A program made the translations under genes and the position numbers. This document shows, one piece after another, positions 16,882-25,926 of a stretch of 64,000 nucleotides of DNA. Numbering within the stretch: position 1 is the stretch's first letter; every line of letters begins with the position of its first letter. This stretch comes from Furfurilactobacillus siliginis. GTDB taxonomy: Bacteria > Bacillota > Bacilli > Lactobacillales > Lactobacillaceae. The stretch spans positions 206,974 to 270,973 of the forward strand of contig NZ_JQCB01000001.1 in the NCBI RefSeq assembly GCF_001437435.1. Reading direction: 5' to 3'. A model generated the notes under the pieces. It was given only the letters and a program-made list of their open reading frames with translations, made no database searches and was not told the origin of the DNA.

Positions 16882-17625
16882 ATGAAAATCATCATCTCCC
16901 CCGCTAAGAAAATGAAGGTCGACACCGATAGCTTTGACGTCGCCGCCCTACCACAATATTTACCGGAAACACAGCAATTACTGGATCAGCTACTGCAGTT
17001 ACCCTATCCAAAGTTACAGTCACTGTGGCACTGTAGTGATAAGTTAGCGCAGCAGGCATATCGACAGCTACAGCAAACTGACTTAACGCGCCAACTGACG
17101 CCAGCGCTTGTCGCTTACTCTGGTATTCAGTATCAATATATGGCACCAGACGTCTTCACCGACCAAGCCTTTGCATACGTTCAAGCCCACCTGCGAATTC
17201 TGTCTGGCTTTTACGGTGCGTTACGTCCATTTGATGGCGTCGTACCCTATCGTCTCGAAATGCAAACGCCGCTGCCAGTTGCTGAGCATCCGAACTTGTA
17301 TGCATTTTGGGGCAGCAAGCCTAAGCAAGCACTTAATCTCAATCATGAACCACTCATTAATTTGGCGTCACAAGAATATAGCAAGACGATTCGAAATTAT
17401 CTACAACCTGATGAGCCAATGATCGACATTGTGTTTGGGCATCTTGTTGATGGTAAATTAAAAACCCGAGCCACTTTTGCAAAAATGGCTCGGGGTGAAA
17501 TGGTCCGGTTTATGGCTGAGAATGACGTTCAGCAGGTAGATGCACTAAAATCATTTGATCGACTCAATTATCACTTCACACCATCGTTATCGACTGCCAC
17601 CACCCTTGTCTTTTTAACCGACTAA
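16882..17625 (+). CDS. yaaA: YaaA, peroxide stress protein
   Basis: 247 aa, the full length of the YaaA/UPF0246 family. It starts MKIIISPAKKMK and contains YSGIQYQYM, the family core LSGFYGALRPFDGVVPYRLEM and a C-terminal KTRATFAKMARGEMVRFMA. In E. coli YaaA limits intracellular iron during peroxide stress and binds DNA. The stop codon overlaps the convergent RPP-like gene by 4 bp with no terminator between them. Confidence 0.95.
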   Translation: MKIIISPAKKMKVDTDSFDVAALPQYLPETQQLLDQLLQLPYPKLQSLWHCSDKLAQQAYRQLQQTDLTRQLTPALVAYSGIQYQYMAPDVFTDQAFAYVQAHLRILSGFYGALRPFDGVVPYRLEMQTPLPVAEHPNLYAFWGSKPKQALNLNHEPLINLASQEYSKTIRNYLQPDEPMIDIVFGHLVDGKLKTRATFAKMARGEMVRFMAENDVQQVDALKSFDRLNYHFTPSLSTATTLVFLTD

Positions 17626-19559
17626 CGCGTTGGTTGATAAGTAATGTGGGCCGCATGTGGCACTTGGTCCCAATCTACTGGATAACCAGCACCATGCGCA
17701 CAAAAAACTGAATCGGGGGTATTATCCAGATCACGCTTAGGTTGATACTGTTGTTCAGCAATAACCGCCGCTGCATTATGACAGGGGCGATAGCCATCCA
17801 CAATACACTCAAGTTGTCCGGTTCCGTGCGTATACGTCTGCACGATCCGGGCATATTCTTGCATTTCACTAACTGGTGCTGTGCCTTCGAGTCGCGCGTT
17901 TGTTCCAACGGTTAATGGTGTGGCAAAGGTCCCACTCATCCGTTGAATATCGTTCATCGCCCGCCCAACATTAGCTTGCGGTACTGTTAACTGAAATTGA
18001 TACCACGGCTCTAGCAGCTGTGTATTATCAGTTTGTGCAAGCATCATCAAGCCTTGACGAACCGCACGCCACGTTGCTTCGCGAAAATCACCACCCACAG
18101 AGTGAACAGTACTGGCACGCCCATTAATCAGTGTCAGTTTCACATCTGTCAATGGCGCACCAATCAACACACCAAGGTGCTCTTTGGCTGTTAGGCTCGT
18201 CACGACCTGATGTTGCCAGTTAGCTCCTAACACATCCACTGAACAATCAGTGGCAATGGTCACCCCACTGCCTGGTGCAGCTGGTTCCAGTAGTAAATGC
18301 ACCTCAGCATAATGTCGTAGCGGCTCAAAATGGCCGACGCCTTCGATTGGCTGCGTAATTGTTTCACGATATAGAATACTGCCTTCGCCAAACGTCACAG
18401 CAAGCTCAAAGCGAGTTCTCAACTGCTCTTGCAACACTTCTAACTGAATTGGCCCCATAATTTGAACCCGAATTTCCTGCACCTGTTCAGACCAGGTGAC
18501 ATGAAGTTGCGGATCTTCGTCTTCCAATTGACGTAATGCCGCTAGTACAACGTGCACGTCCTGTCCATCAAGGTTCACAGCATAGTTCAAGGCTGGTTGC
18601 AGCAATGGTGATTGACTGTCTTTGACTATACCAAGTCCTTGACCAGGATATGTATCCGTCAAGCCAAGAACGACGCCTACCTCTCCGGCACGTAAGGCTG
18701 GCACCATGGTTGCCTTCCCACCGTTATAAACACGCAACTGGTTCGCTTTTTGCTCTGGCAACACCATCGCCTTTGTTTGCAACGTTCCACCGGTAACGCG
18801 AACCCAGGTCAGACGTTCACCCTTTTCATCATGCGAAATTTTAAAGACTCGTGCGCCAAAATCCGGTTCCAGCTCTGCAGCAATCGTCCACCGTGCTAGC
18901 CCAGCTAATAGTGGTTCAACACCCGTCATTTTTAATCCTGAACCAAAGTAGCAAGGAAACACTTTGCGCTGCTGAATCAAGGTCTGGATGGTTGCCTCTG
19001 GTAAGACACCATTCTCCAGATAATCACCAAGGATCGTTTCATCCTGTAGCGCAATTGTTTCTGCCAGATCATCTGGTATCTCAGACGCCCAATCAAATGG
19101 CACACAGCCAGCACTTAATGTTGCCTGTAACTGTGCAACGACTGCTTCACGATCCGCACCAATGGCATCCATTTTATTCACAAAAATAAACGTTGGTACA
19201 TGATAACGATCCAGTAACCGCCAAATTGTCTGTGTGTACCCTTGCACGCCATCAGTGGCCGACACCACCAAAATAGCGTAATCCAACACGGGTAAAATTT
19301 GCTCCGTTTGGGCAGCAAAATCCACGTGTCCGGGAGAATCTAACAACGTCAGTGAAAGGTCTTGATACGTTAAGTTGGCTTGATGTGAAAAGATCGTAAT
19401 CCCACGTTGTTTTTCCAAATCATCTGGATCTAAGAACGCATCCCCGTTATCCACTCGACCTAAAGTCTTCACCGTACCGGTTTGGTATAACATAGCCTCT
19501 GATAAAGTTGTTTTTCCTGCATCAACGTGTGCCAGCACGCCAGCGACAATGTGTTTCAC
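17622..19559 (-). CDS. Tet(M)-like ribosomal protection GTPase family protein
   Basis: 645 aa, EF-G-like translational GTPase of the TetM/TetO/OtrA branch. G1 AHVDAGKT (residues 10-17), G2 RGIT (Thr55), G3 DSPGH (74-78) and G4 NKMD (128-131) are intact. The C-terminal half has EF-G domains III-V and ends with CAHGAGYPVDWDQV. Proteins of this branch free ribosomes from tetracycline or are housekeeping relatives; the base composition matches its neighbours, so acquired resistance is not indicated. No leader peptide was seen. It is convergent with yaaA, with overlapping ends. Confidence 0.85.
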   Translation of the reverse strand: MKHIVAGVLAHVDAGKTTLSEAMLYQTGTVKTLGRVDNGDAFLDPDDLEKQRGITIFSHQANLTYQDLSLTLLDSPGHVDFAAQTEQILPVLDYAILVVSATDGVQGYTQTIWRLLDRYHVPTFIFVNKMDAIGADREAVVAQLQATLSAGCVPFDWASEIPDDLAETIALQDETILGDYLENGVLPEATIQTLIQQRKVFPCYFGSGLKMTGVEPLLAGLARWTIAAELEPDFGARVFKISHDEKGERLTWVRVTGGTLQTKAMVLPEQKANQLRVYNGGKATMVPALRAGEVGVVLGLTDTYPGQGLGIVKDSQSPLLQPALNYAVNLDGQDVHVVLAALRQLEDEDPQLHVTWSEQVQEIRVQIMGPIQLEVLQEQLRTRFELAVTFGEGSILYRETITQPIEGVGHFEPLRHYAEVHLLLEPAAPGSGVTIATDCSVDVLGANWQHQVVTSLTAKEHLGVLIGAPLTDVKLTLINGRASTVHSVGGDFREATWRAVRQGLMMLAQTDNTQLLEPWYQFQLTVPQANVGRAMNDIQRMSGTFATPLTVGTNARLEGTAPVSEMQEYARIVQTYTHGTGQLECIVDGYRPCHNAAAVIAEQQYQPKRDLDNTPDSVFCAHGAGYPVDWDQVPHAAHITYQPTR

Positions 19560-19619
19560 AATTCTGCCTCATTTTTTCGTTATTAATGTATCTATCTTAC
19601 CATGTGCACGAACTAAATA

Positions 19620-19645
19620 AGGATCACCTCAACTGAGGCGACCCT
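19620..19645 (-). terminator. Hairpin after the proline iminopeptidase gene
   Basis: AGGGTCGCCTCA/TGAGGTGATCCT on the minus strand, followed by a weak T-rich tract. Confidence 0.5.
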
Positions 19646-19651
19646 AGTTCA

Positions 19652-20530
19652 CTAATCATTTTCAGTTAGCCAATGATCCAGCACGGAAATAAATTCATCA
19701 TGTTGATCCAAAAGTGCCAAGTGGCGACTATTCGCGAACAAATGCCATTTGGAACCAGGAATATGATCATGAACAGATTTCGCAATCAATGGCGTACACA
19801 AATCATCTGTCCCATTAGTAACCAACACCGGTACGTGAATCTTGTGCAAGTCATCTGTTAATTCAAAGTCACTGATTGACCCATTTTCCGTAAATTCATT
19901 GGGTCCTTCAGCAATCAAGCTAGCCCGCTTTCCGTTCGTTGGCCGGCGCAGCGGTTCTGGTGAATTTTCATCCGGATCATCCCAGCAATAGCGCTCCATG
20001 TAGCGGTCGTTAGCAGCTAAATACTTTGGCCCTGAAAAATCACCGGTTCGTTCTGCCTCAGCAATGGCTTCACGATCCTCATAGCTCAAATATGAAATCA
20101 ATCGATGTTGTTCCTGCGTCCATAACTTAATCGACGCCGGCGAACCATCAATCATGACACTTTTCACGCCTGTTTGATCATAATGCGTCAGGTATAACAT
20201 TTCGAGCATGCCACCCCATGATTGGCCTAGCATATGCACTTGATCTAAGTGGAGATATTGCCGCAATGCCACGAGCTCCTCAGCCCATGTTTCTTTTACA
20301 TAAACGGATTCATCTTCAGGTAAAGATGACTTTCCACAGCCAACTTGATCGTACATAATCAGCTGCCGACCAGTCTTCGCATAGTCATCTAATAATTCAA
20401 AGTAGTTATGTGAAGAACCAGGACCACCATGTAGTAATAATAGTGGTGCCTTATCTGGGTTCGGTTCGCCCACGATCCGATAGTACGTCTTATAGCCGCG
20501 AAATGGCATATAGCCTTCTTCGATTTTCAT
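19652..20530 (-). CDS. pepI: Proline iminopeptidase-type alpha/beta hydrolase
   Basis: 292 aa cytoplasmic serine peptidase (family S33) that removes N-terminal proline from peptides. HGGPGSS (34-40) forms the oxyanion region, the nucleophile is Ser104 in GQSWGG, the acid is Asp242/243 in NGTDD, and the base is His270 in SRHLAL. The length matches lactobacillar PepI. The start overlaps the upstream GNAT gene by 4 bp, so the two are coupled. Confidence 0.88.
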   Translation of the reverse strand: MKIEEGYMPFRGYKTYYRIVGEPNPDKAPLLLLHGGPGSSHNYFELLDDYAKTGRQLIMYDQVGCGKSSLPEDESVYVKETWAEELVALRQYLHLDQVHMLGQSWGGMLEMLYLTHYDQTGVKSVMIDGSPASIKLWTQEQHRLISYLSYEDREAIAEAERTGDFSGPKYLAANDRYMERYCWDDPDENSPEPLRRPTNGKRASLIAEGPNEFTENGSISDFELTDDLHKIHVPVLVTNGTDDLCTPLIAKSVHDHIPGSKWHLFANSRHLALLDQHDEFISVLDHWLTEND

Positions 20531-20982
20531 ACGTTACTTCTTTCTTGAGCTTTGTGCCAGCTCATTGTTAGTTCATCAACATCATTGTCTTCGTCACGGC
20601 CACGTTTGGCAATGGTAAAACCATGATGTTGATAAAATTTAACGGCGCGCGTATTTGCTTCATATACGGACAATGTGAGCTCATCGTAATCTGCTTGAAC
20701 AGCGGATAATAGCTGACCGCCAATGCCGTTTCCTTGCATCTTGGCGTCGATAAACACGCCAGCAATATAATTATCCTGCAGGCCACAAAAGCCGTTGATA
20801 CCGTTTGTGTCACGCGATACATACACAGTTGCCGTTTCGATCAAATGCCGCACAAGTGATGCATTTTCGCGCCAGTAGCTTTCCGACACATAGGCACCAT
20901 GCGCACGAATATTTTCGTTTAGCCAGATATGCATGATCTGGTCTAATTCTGGCTTTTTCATCATTTTAAGCATAGTAATCAT
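20527..20982 (-). CDS. GNAT-family N-acetyltransferase
   Basis: 151 aa. The GNAT core is visible: AGVFIDAKMQGNGIGGQLL for acetyl-CoA binding (residues 74-92) and LSVYEANTRAVKFYQHHGF. The acceptor is unknown. GAGG lies 9 nt before the ATG. It heads a two-gene operon with pepI. Confidence 0.9.
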   Translation of the reverse strand: MITMLKMMKKPELDQIMHIWLNENIRAHGAYVSESYWRENASLVRHLIETATVYVSRDTNGINGFCGLQDNYIAGVFIDAKMQGNGIGGQLLSAVQADYDELTLSVYEANTRAVKFYQHHGFTIAKRGRDEDNDVDELTMSWHKAQERSNV

Positions 20983-21067
20983 TTACTTTATCCTCGCTAA
21001 AAACCGATACAGAAACATAGTCTTAAATGTTACGATTATGATACTAACTATCTAAAGGATCTATAAA

Positions 21068-22288
21068 ATGCTAACACTAAAGGATTACTTAATTCATGTT
21101 TTAGAAAATTATCTGATGGAAAGTAAGACACCACATCGTAATAACTCACTTGCAAAGTACATTTCTACTGAAATTCATACAGTCATTCCTACTTCTATAT
21201 TTCCCACTACCAGGTATCTAACTAAGGCATCCTCTGGACAGGGGAACTGGGCAACAATTCCTTGGGTTGGTATTTTTGATAAAAAAATTTCAACTTCAGC
21301 TGAAGGCGGTTACGACATCGTGTATCTATTTAAAAGCGATTATAGTGGCGTTTATCTATCGTTAAACCAAGGATACACATACTTCAAAGAAAATTTTCCA
21401 GCCGAAACTCGAGATAAAAACATTATTTTAACTAGTACTTACTGGCAGAACCAATTACAAGGCATAACTAGAGATGAAGATGAACATTTTACGTTTGATG
21501 AAATCAATTTGAATTTCCACCAAAAAACAACTTTATTACCAAAAGGCTATGAACTGGGGAATATTTATAGTCGTTATTATAGTCTTGAGGAATTAAAAAG
21601 AATTTCAAGTGAACAACTATTTGCTGATCTCGGTAAAATGAAGCTATTGCTTTCCGACATAAGTAACTCACTCCTATTTTCATATAATGAATTCAATGAT
21701 TTCATAATTAATCACAACGATACTAACTCGCTAAAACAGCAGATTGACGACGAGTCCTCTATTTATAGTACTGACGAGCTCGGAACCCAGTATGATATTC
21801 CTACCGGGTTATCTCTTCCCAAGAATGAATCATCTTCCACGCATTACACTCATAAAAACTATGAGAAAAATCATCGCAAAAATGCAAAGTTAGGACTTTT
21901 TGCCGAAAAATTAGTTTTAAAGAAAGAGCGTTCACTGCTAAATTCAATTCCTGAATTAAAACATCTGTCTAACAAGATAGAACACACCTCCGTTAAAATT
22001 GGAGATGGAACTGGTTATGACATTAAATCATATCGTCTCATTAATAATAGGCCCTCAGAATACTTCATTGAGGTTAAAGCAACTTCGGATACAATAAATA
22101 CTCCATTTTATATGTCGAAAAATGAAATAAATGTCGCAGCAAACACGAAAAATAAATATGCTATTTTTCGTGTTTTTAAAGACTTTCAAGGAAAATGGGC
22201 TTATTACGTAATTGATGGCCCTTTTGTTGGTAGTTCTAAAATTGCTTATATCCCTACTCAGTATAAAGTCGTGCCAAAAGACATTTAA
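21068..22288 (+). CDS. MrcB-DUF3883 fusion, candidate restriction-type nuclease
   Basis: 406 aa. Residues about 1-175 match the MrcB N-terminal (DUF3578) DNA-recognition domain (IPWVGIFDKKISTSAEGGYD, GVYLSLNQGYTYFKENF), which in McrB-type enzymes binds modified DNA. Residues about 275-395 match DUF3883, a PD-(D/E)xK-like nuclease fold with putative active-site residues Asp318 in GTGYDIKSY and Glu335-x-Lys337 in FIEVKAT. No GTPase or helicase lies between them. Coding sequence is AT-rich, codon use differs from neighbours, and no methylase lies beside it, so it looks transferred and could be a modification-dependent restriction enzyme. Domains are recognised; function is inferred. Confidence 0.8.
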   Translation: MLTLKDYLIHVLENYLMESKTPHRNNSLAKYISTEIHTVIPTSIFPTTRYLTKASSGQGNWATIPWVGIFDKKISTSAEGGYDIVYLFKSDYSGVYLSLNQGYTYFKENFPAETRDKNIILTSTYWQNQLQGITRDEDEHFTFDEINLNFHQKTTLLPKGYELGNIYSRYYSLEELKRISSEQLFADLGKMKLLLSDISNSLLFSYNEFNDFIINHNDTNSLKQQIDDESSIYSTDELGTQYDIPTGLSLPKNESSSTHYTHKNYEKNHRKNAKLGLFAEKLVLKKERSLLNSIPELKHLSNKIEHTSVKIGDGTGYDIKSYRLINNRPSEYFIEVKATSDTINTPFYMSKNEINVAANTKNKYAIFRVFKDFQGKWAYYVIDGPFVGSSKIAYIPTQYKVVPKDI

Positions 22289-22292
22289 TAGT

Positions 22293-22856
22293 TTAATTAT
22301 CCAATTCCTCATCAGCACGTTTTTCCATCATTGCCGCTAATTTCAGTGTTGTGTTTCGATTACGGATGCTCACCTCTGGGTAAAATGGTTCGTTTAACAT
22401 CTTTGCATATAATGCACGTGAGTAATGCACCTTTGATGGTGAGCTCCAAAAGATTACATGCGCTGTCACAAACACTTGGTCATACTCTTCCGTTACTTTA
22501 TCCAAGATCAACTGATCAAACTCAGTCTGGTAGCCGTGCAGCTTAAACAGCGCGTTATGCCGCCAATCTTCACGTTCACCCCACCAAATTGGTGCGGCCA
22601 CAATCAACTCAGCAATATCGCCTTGCGACAGTAACGTAAACGGAATTGACCAATCGTACTCCTGAAGTAAAATACGTTCGACTAATGCTTCTACTTCACT
22701 GACTGGAGCATCACTAGCAAATAGTAAATTACCACTGTTGATATAACTGGCAACATTCGTAAACCCAGCTTGTTCCAATTGTGCACGCAATTCCGCCATC
22801 GGCACACGATGGTTTCCACCAACATTTACGCCGCGCAATAATAGTAAATAGTCCAT
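22293..22856 (-). CDS. DUF1697-family protein
   Basis: 187 aa with the family opening LLLLRGVNVGGNHRVPMAEL, then FTNVASYINSGNLLFAS and near the end NRNTTLKLAAM. DUF1697 has no assigned biochemical role. The stop is 4 bp from the convergent MrcB-DUF3883 gene. AGGAG precedes the ATG. Confidence 0.9.
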   Translation of the reverse strand: MDYLLLLRGVNVGGNHRVPMAELRAQLEQAGFTNVASYINSGNLLFASDAPVSEVEALVERILLQEYDWSIPFTLLSQGDIAELIVAAPIWWGEREDWRHNALFKLHGYQTEFDQLILDKVTEEYDQVFVTAHVIFWSSPSKVHYSRALYAKMLNEPFYPEVSIRNRNTTLKLAAMMEKRADEELDN

Positions 22857-23039
22857 GACGTACTCCTTATTAGCTTTACTTACAATAATACGATAGTTTT
22901 CCGTTCCATATTCGATCCATAAGCCATTATCATCAACAATTTACCGACTACTTTCGTCCTCTCTGGAATCATAGGTTCGTTAAGCAGTATAATATTTACT
23001 TGATATCACGCTAAATAACGCCTCAATTAGGAGTAATTC

Positions 23040-24209
23040 ATGAACGAAATTTTAAAGGAACAATTCTTCGTCGATGACCTGGCTGACGATCAAAAACACG
23101 TCATCACCAGCATCAACGACTATATCAAGAAAGGCCTCACTGGCAAGCAAGCTTCTGTTGCCATCATTCAAGGCGCCGCTGGAACTGGGAAATCGGTCGT
23201 ATTGATGGAATTGGTTCGCCAATACATGACAGACAAGCATTATCAAACAGCAATGGTCGTAAATCATCCAGAACTTTACAAAGCTTATCAAGACTTGGCT
23301 GAATCGATTCCTAACATGAATCCAAATGCGATTCGCCGCCCAACTGCCTTGATTAACTACGCGCAGAAAAACAATAAGCAGTACGACATTATCTTTGTCG
23401 ATGAAGCACACTTACTATATTCCAAGTCAGAACCCTACGCGCATTACCGTGGGAATAACCAATTGACTGATTTAATGAACTTGGCCAAAGTTGTTGTCGT
23501 CGTTTATGATTTCGACCAAGTCTTCCAGTCAAAGATGTACTGGGATAAGGACTTACTCTTCAAAACGATCGGTGAACATCCCTACAAACAGTTTGACATG
23601 AACTTCCAGTACCGCATGGTAGCTAGTGACGAACAAGTTGCGTGGATGGACGATTTGAGCGAAGAAAAACCGATAAGGCCATTCCCAGACAACAGTGACT
23701 TTAAGTTTCAAGTTTTTGATACTGCTGGTGAACTGTTTGAAAACATCAAGAAGCGCAACAAAGAAGTCGGTATGAGTCGGGTCGTTGCCACTTCAGGTTT
23801 CCCTCGCATCGACGGTCGTCATAACGTCGAAATGGATTCCTTCAGTCTGCCATGGGATGAATGGGATCCCCAACGAACGCACTGGGCCAAACGTGAAGGT
23901 TCCATCACGCAAGTTGGAACCATTTATACCCTGCAAGGCTTTGATTTGAACTATGTTGGCATGATCATCGGACCATCATTTGGTTATGATGCGAAAACTG
24001 ACACAATGACGATCATCCCTGAAAAGTATTCGCATAAAGAAGTATTCAAGAAACGGAAAGACATGACGTTTACGCGAGATGAATACAAAAAGTTCATCGC
24101 TAACGTGCTAAATGTGTTGATGAAACGCGGGAAGTACGGTCTGTACTTGACCGCCTATGATGACGCATTGCGTCAGCGATTAGTAGAACTGTATAAGAAC
24201 GGCAAATAA
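23040..24209 (+). CDS. DUF2075 P-loop ATPase/helicase-like protein
   Basis: 389 aa, schlafen/UvrD-like DUF2075 family. Walker A GAAGTGKS lies at residues 45-52 and Walker B IIFVDEAH at 117-124, and a later motif reads GTIYTLQGFDLNYVG, as in superfamily 1 helicases. No nuclease domain is fused. It stands alone between promoter and terminator; DUF2075 proteins sometimes occur in defence loci but this one looks core-like by composition. Confidence 0.88.
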   Translation: MNEILKEQFFVDDLADDQKHVITSINDYIKKGLTGKQASVAIIQGAAGTGKSVVLMELVRQYMTDKHYQTAMVVNHPELYKAYQDLAESIPNMNPNAIRRPTALINYAQKNNKQYDIIFVDEAHLLYSKSEPYAHYRGNNQLTDLMNLAKVVVVVYDFDQVFQSKMYWDKDLLFKTIGEHPYKQFDMNFQYRMVASDEQVAWMDDLSEEKPIRPFPDNSDFKFQVFDTAGELFENIKKRNKEVGMSRVVATSGFPRIDGRHNVEMDSFSLPWDEWDPQRTHWAKREGSITQVGTIYTLQGFDLNYVGMIIGPSFGYDAKTDTMTIIPEKYSHKEVFKKRKDMTFTRDEYKKFIANVLNVLMKRGKYGLYLTAYDDALRQRLVELYKNGK

Positions 24210-24255
24210 AAAAATGGCGGTAGCGAGAATTTGTTTTCTCGCTACCGCCATTTTT
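24210..24255. terminator. Bidirectional terminator
   Basis: AAAAATGGCGGTAGCGAG pairs with CTCGCTACCGCCATTTTT. It lies between the DUF2075 gene and the convergent OB-fold gene. Confidence 0.92.
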
Positions 24256-24266
24256 ATGCTATTCAA

Positions 24267-24587
24267 CTAATAAGGACCGTCTCCAACGGATGTGATTTCA
24301 CAATTTTTAAGCAGCACTATGCCACTGGTGAAGCCTCTCAGCTCACCGGTTACAACGACATCTTTACCCACTTGAACATCTTTATATTCTGGATCATTGA
24401 GCACAGCTAATGTATTCGTGTCATGGTTTTGCGTAGGTCCAAACTCAATCGATGGCAAACCAAACATATCTGGTCCCACATAGGTTGTAATGCCCTCAAG
24501 CACTATCATATCACCATAGTTTTCCTGTGGATCTGAGCCATTAATATAAGAACCATACAAGTCTTCACTAGAAATAACGTTATCCAA
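24267..24587 (-). CDS. Small putative OB-fold (tRNA_anti-like) protein
   Basis: 106 aa, no signal peptide. The C-terminal half, VQVGKDVVVTGELRGF followed by IVLLKNCEI, is the strand pattern of the tRNA_anti-like OB fold. The N-terminus is acidic (EDLYGSYINGSDPQENYGD). The partner is unknown. Confidence 0.65.
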   Translation of the reverse strand: MDNVISSEDLYGSYINGSDPQENYGDMIVLEGITTYVGPDMFGLPSIEFGPTQNHDTNTLAVLNDPEYKDVQVGKDVVVTGELRGFTSGIVLLKNCEITSVGDGPY

Positions 24588-24694
24588 ACAATCGCACCCT
24601 TTCTTGATTGAGATTGAGGCGATTATAATCTGGAAAAAATAATTTTTCTAATGAAAGGTGTTGCTAATTTAGCGCGTTATAGCTGTAAACCGCA

Positions 24695-25174
24695 TCACTT
24701 ATGATACGGACTCCCATTATTAATCATAAACGCCCGATAAACCTGCTCCGTCAATACTAACCGCATCAACTGATGAGGCAACGTAAACCGTCCAAACGAA
24801 ATCTGTGTGTCCGCCCGCTTCAACACAGACGGTGTCAGACCCAATGACCCACCAATGATAAACGTGACGTCAGAATGCCCATACGTACCCAAATCAGCAA
24901 TTTCCTTGGCGAACTGCTCGGAGGTACGCTCCTTGCCTAGAATAGCTAACGCATAGACGTATTCCTTGTCCTTCACGTGATCCAGAATGCGTTCGCCTTC
25001 TTTAGCCATAACCGTATCCATCTCGGCCTGACTCAGTGATTCAGGGGCCTTTTCATCTGGTACTTCGACGATTTCAAACTTACAAAACTTAGATAAACGC
25101 TTGGCATATTCTTCAATACCTTGTTTAAAATACTTTTCTTTTAATTTGCCTACACCGATGATTTTAATATTCAC
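24695..25174 (-). CDS. rlmH: RlmH, 23S rRNA pseudouridine-1915 methyltransferase
   Basis: 159 aa SPOUT methyltransferase using SAM to methylate N3 of pseudouridine 1915 in helix 69. [10 protein letters not shown] is at the N-terminus, the SAM knot [15 protein letters not shown] in the middle, and the family terminus GSPYHK is present. The start is GTG at 25174 with GGAGG 6 nt upstream. It is separated from htrA by a 750-bp stretch containing DnaA boxes. Confidence 0.97.
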   Translation of the reverse strand: MNIKIIGVGKLKEKYFKQGIEEYAKRLSKFCKFEIVEVPDEKAPESLSQAEMDTVMAKEGERILDHVKDKEYVYALAILGKERTSEQFAKEIADLGTYGHSDVTFIIGGSLGLTPSVLKRADTQISFGRFTLPHQLMRLVLTEQVYRAFMINNGSPYHK

Positions 25175-25316
25175 GTTTTTCCTCCAGGTGGGCTGGTTTT
25201 ACACACAACGCACCCACGATAGTTGCTTTTTACTAGTGTACCGCCGTTTATTCACCCAGGAAACGTCAATTTCCTAAAACCCGGATAACACCACCAATTT
25301 TTTGGATGCATAAAAG

Positions 25317-25534
25317 TTATCCACAGTTATCCACAGCCCCATCTTTACCGAACACACTTCTGTAAACCATTGGTACAAAAGGATTTCAAAACCGAACAAA
25401 CTAAATAACCGTTAGTTATCCACACCGTTTTTTTGTCTTGTGGATAACTTTTCCCCCTGTGGTGAAAGATTGATTTTTCGGGATTTGTCGAATGTTTAAC
25501 GCTTTTTCCACAGTTATCCACAGGCTTATCCACA
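25317..25534. promoter_or_regulatory. Cluster of six perfect DnaA boxes
   Basis: TTATCCACA occurs at 25317, 25327, 25416, 25514 and 25526 on the plus strand, and its complement TGTGGATAA at 25439. A seventh near-match TTTTCCACA lies at 25504. No other perfect copy was seen in the window. Spacings of 10 and 12 bp in the first and last pairs are typical of cooperative DnaA binding. An AT-rich stretch follows (25541-25660), resembling an unwinding element. No gene overlaps. Confidence 0.85.
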
Positions 25535-25882
25535 GCTGTGCAAAACAAATTCATTGTTGCTTTTTTGTTCCCGAACCACTTTAAATTTTCGGTTTTATTT
25601 TGTTCGGCTTTTAAATTATTTTCATGTAGCAACATGTTAAATCGACGTTTCTGTTCGTTTTTTTATTCGGATTTATAATCCAGTCACCAGCTAACTAAAC
25701 GAATACCCCCGTGATTTGTTTACACACACCAGTACATTGCGCATTCATCTGTTTGTATATTATTTTTACATAGTGCATATTATTGAATCAAAAACATAAC
25801 GTTCTGATGTGTTACCACACATTCCGTTATGTTTTAACTGCTTGTATAGCGCAGACACTTCAACATTTCCTGGGAAATGAAC

Positions 25883-25919
25883 AAAAAAAACACGCTCATT
25901 TTTAACTGAGCGTGTTTTT
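25883..25919 (-). terminator. Terminator of htrA
   Basis: ACACGCTCA/TGAGCGTGT followed on the minus strand by TTTTTTTTG. Confidence 0.93.
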
Positions 25920-25926
25920 CAAACTA

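Larger units (their letters stand above)
25175..25926. other. Gene-free region between rlmH and htrA
   Basis: It contains the DnaA-box cluster (25317-25534), AT-rich tracts at 25541-25660 and 25741-25800, and the htrA terminator at its right end. A 96-codon open frame across the boxes has no family likeness or good ribosome binding site and is probably not a gene. Confidence 0.8.

Noticed and set aside
17622..19559. Acquired tetracycline resistance gene
   Set aside because: Base composition is like its neighbours, and there is no mobile element or leader peptide.
25345..25635. 96-codon open frame across the DnaA boxes
   Set aside because: It is antisense to an AT-rich non-coding stretch, is Lys/Asn/His-rich by composition, and lacks a ribosome binding site.
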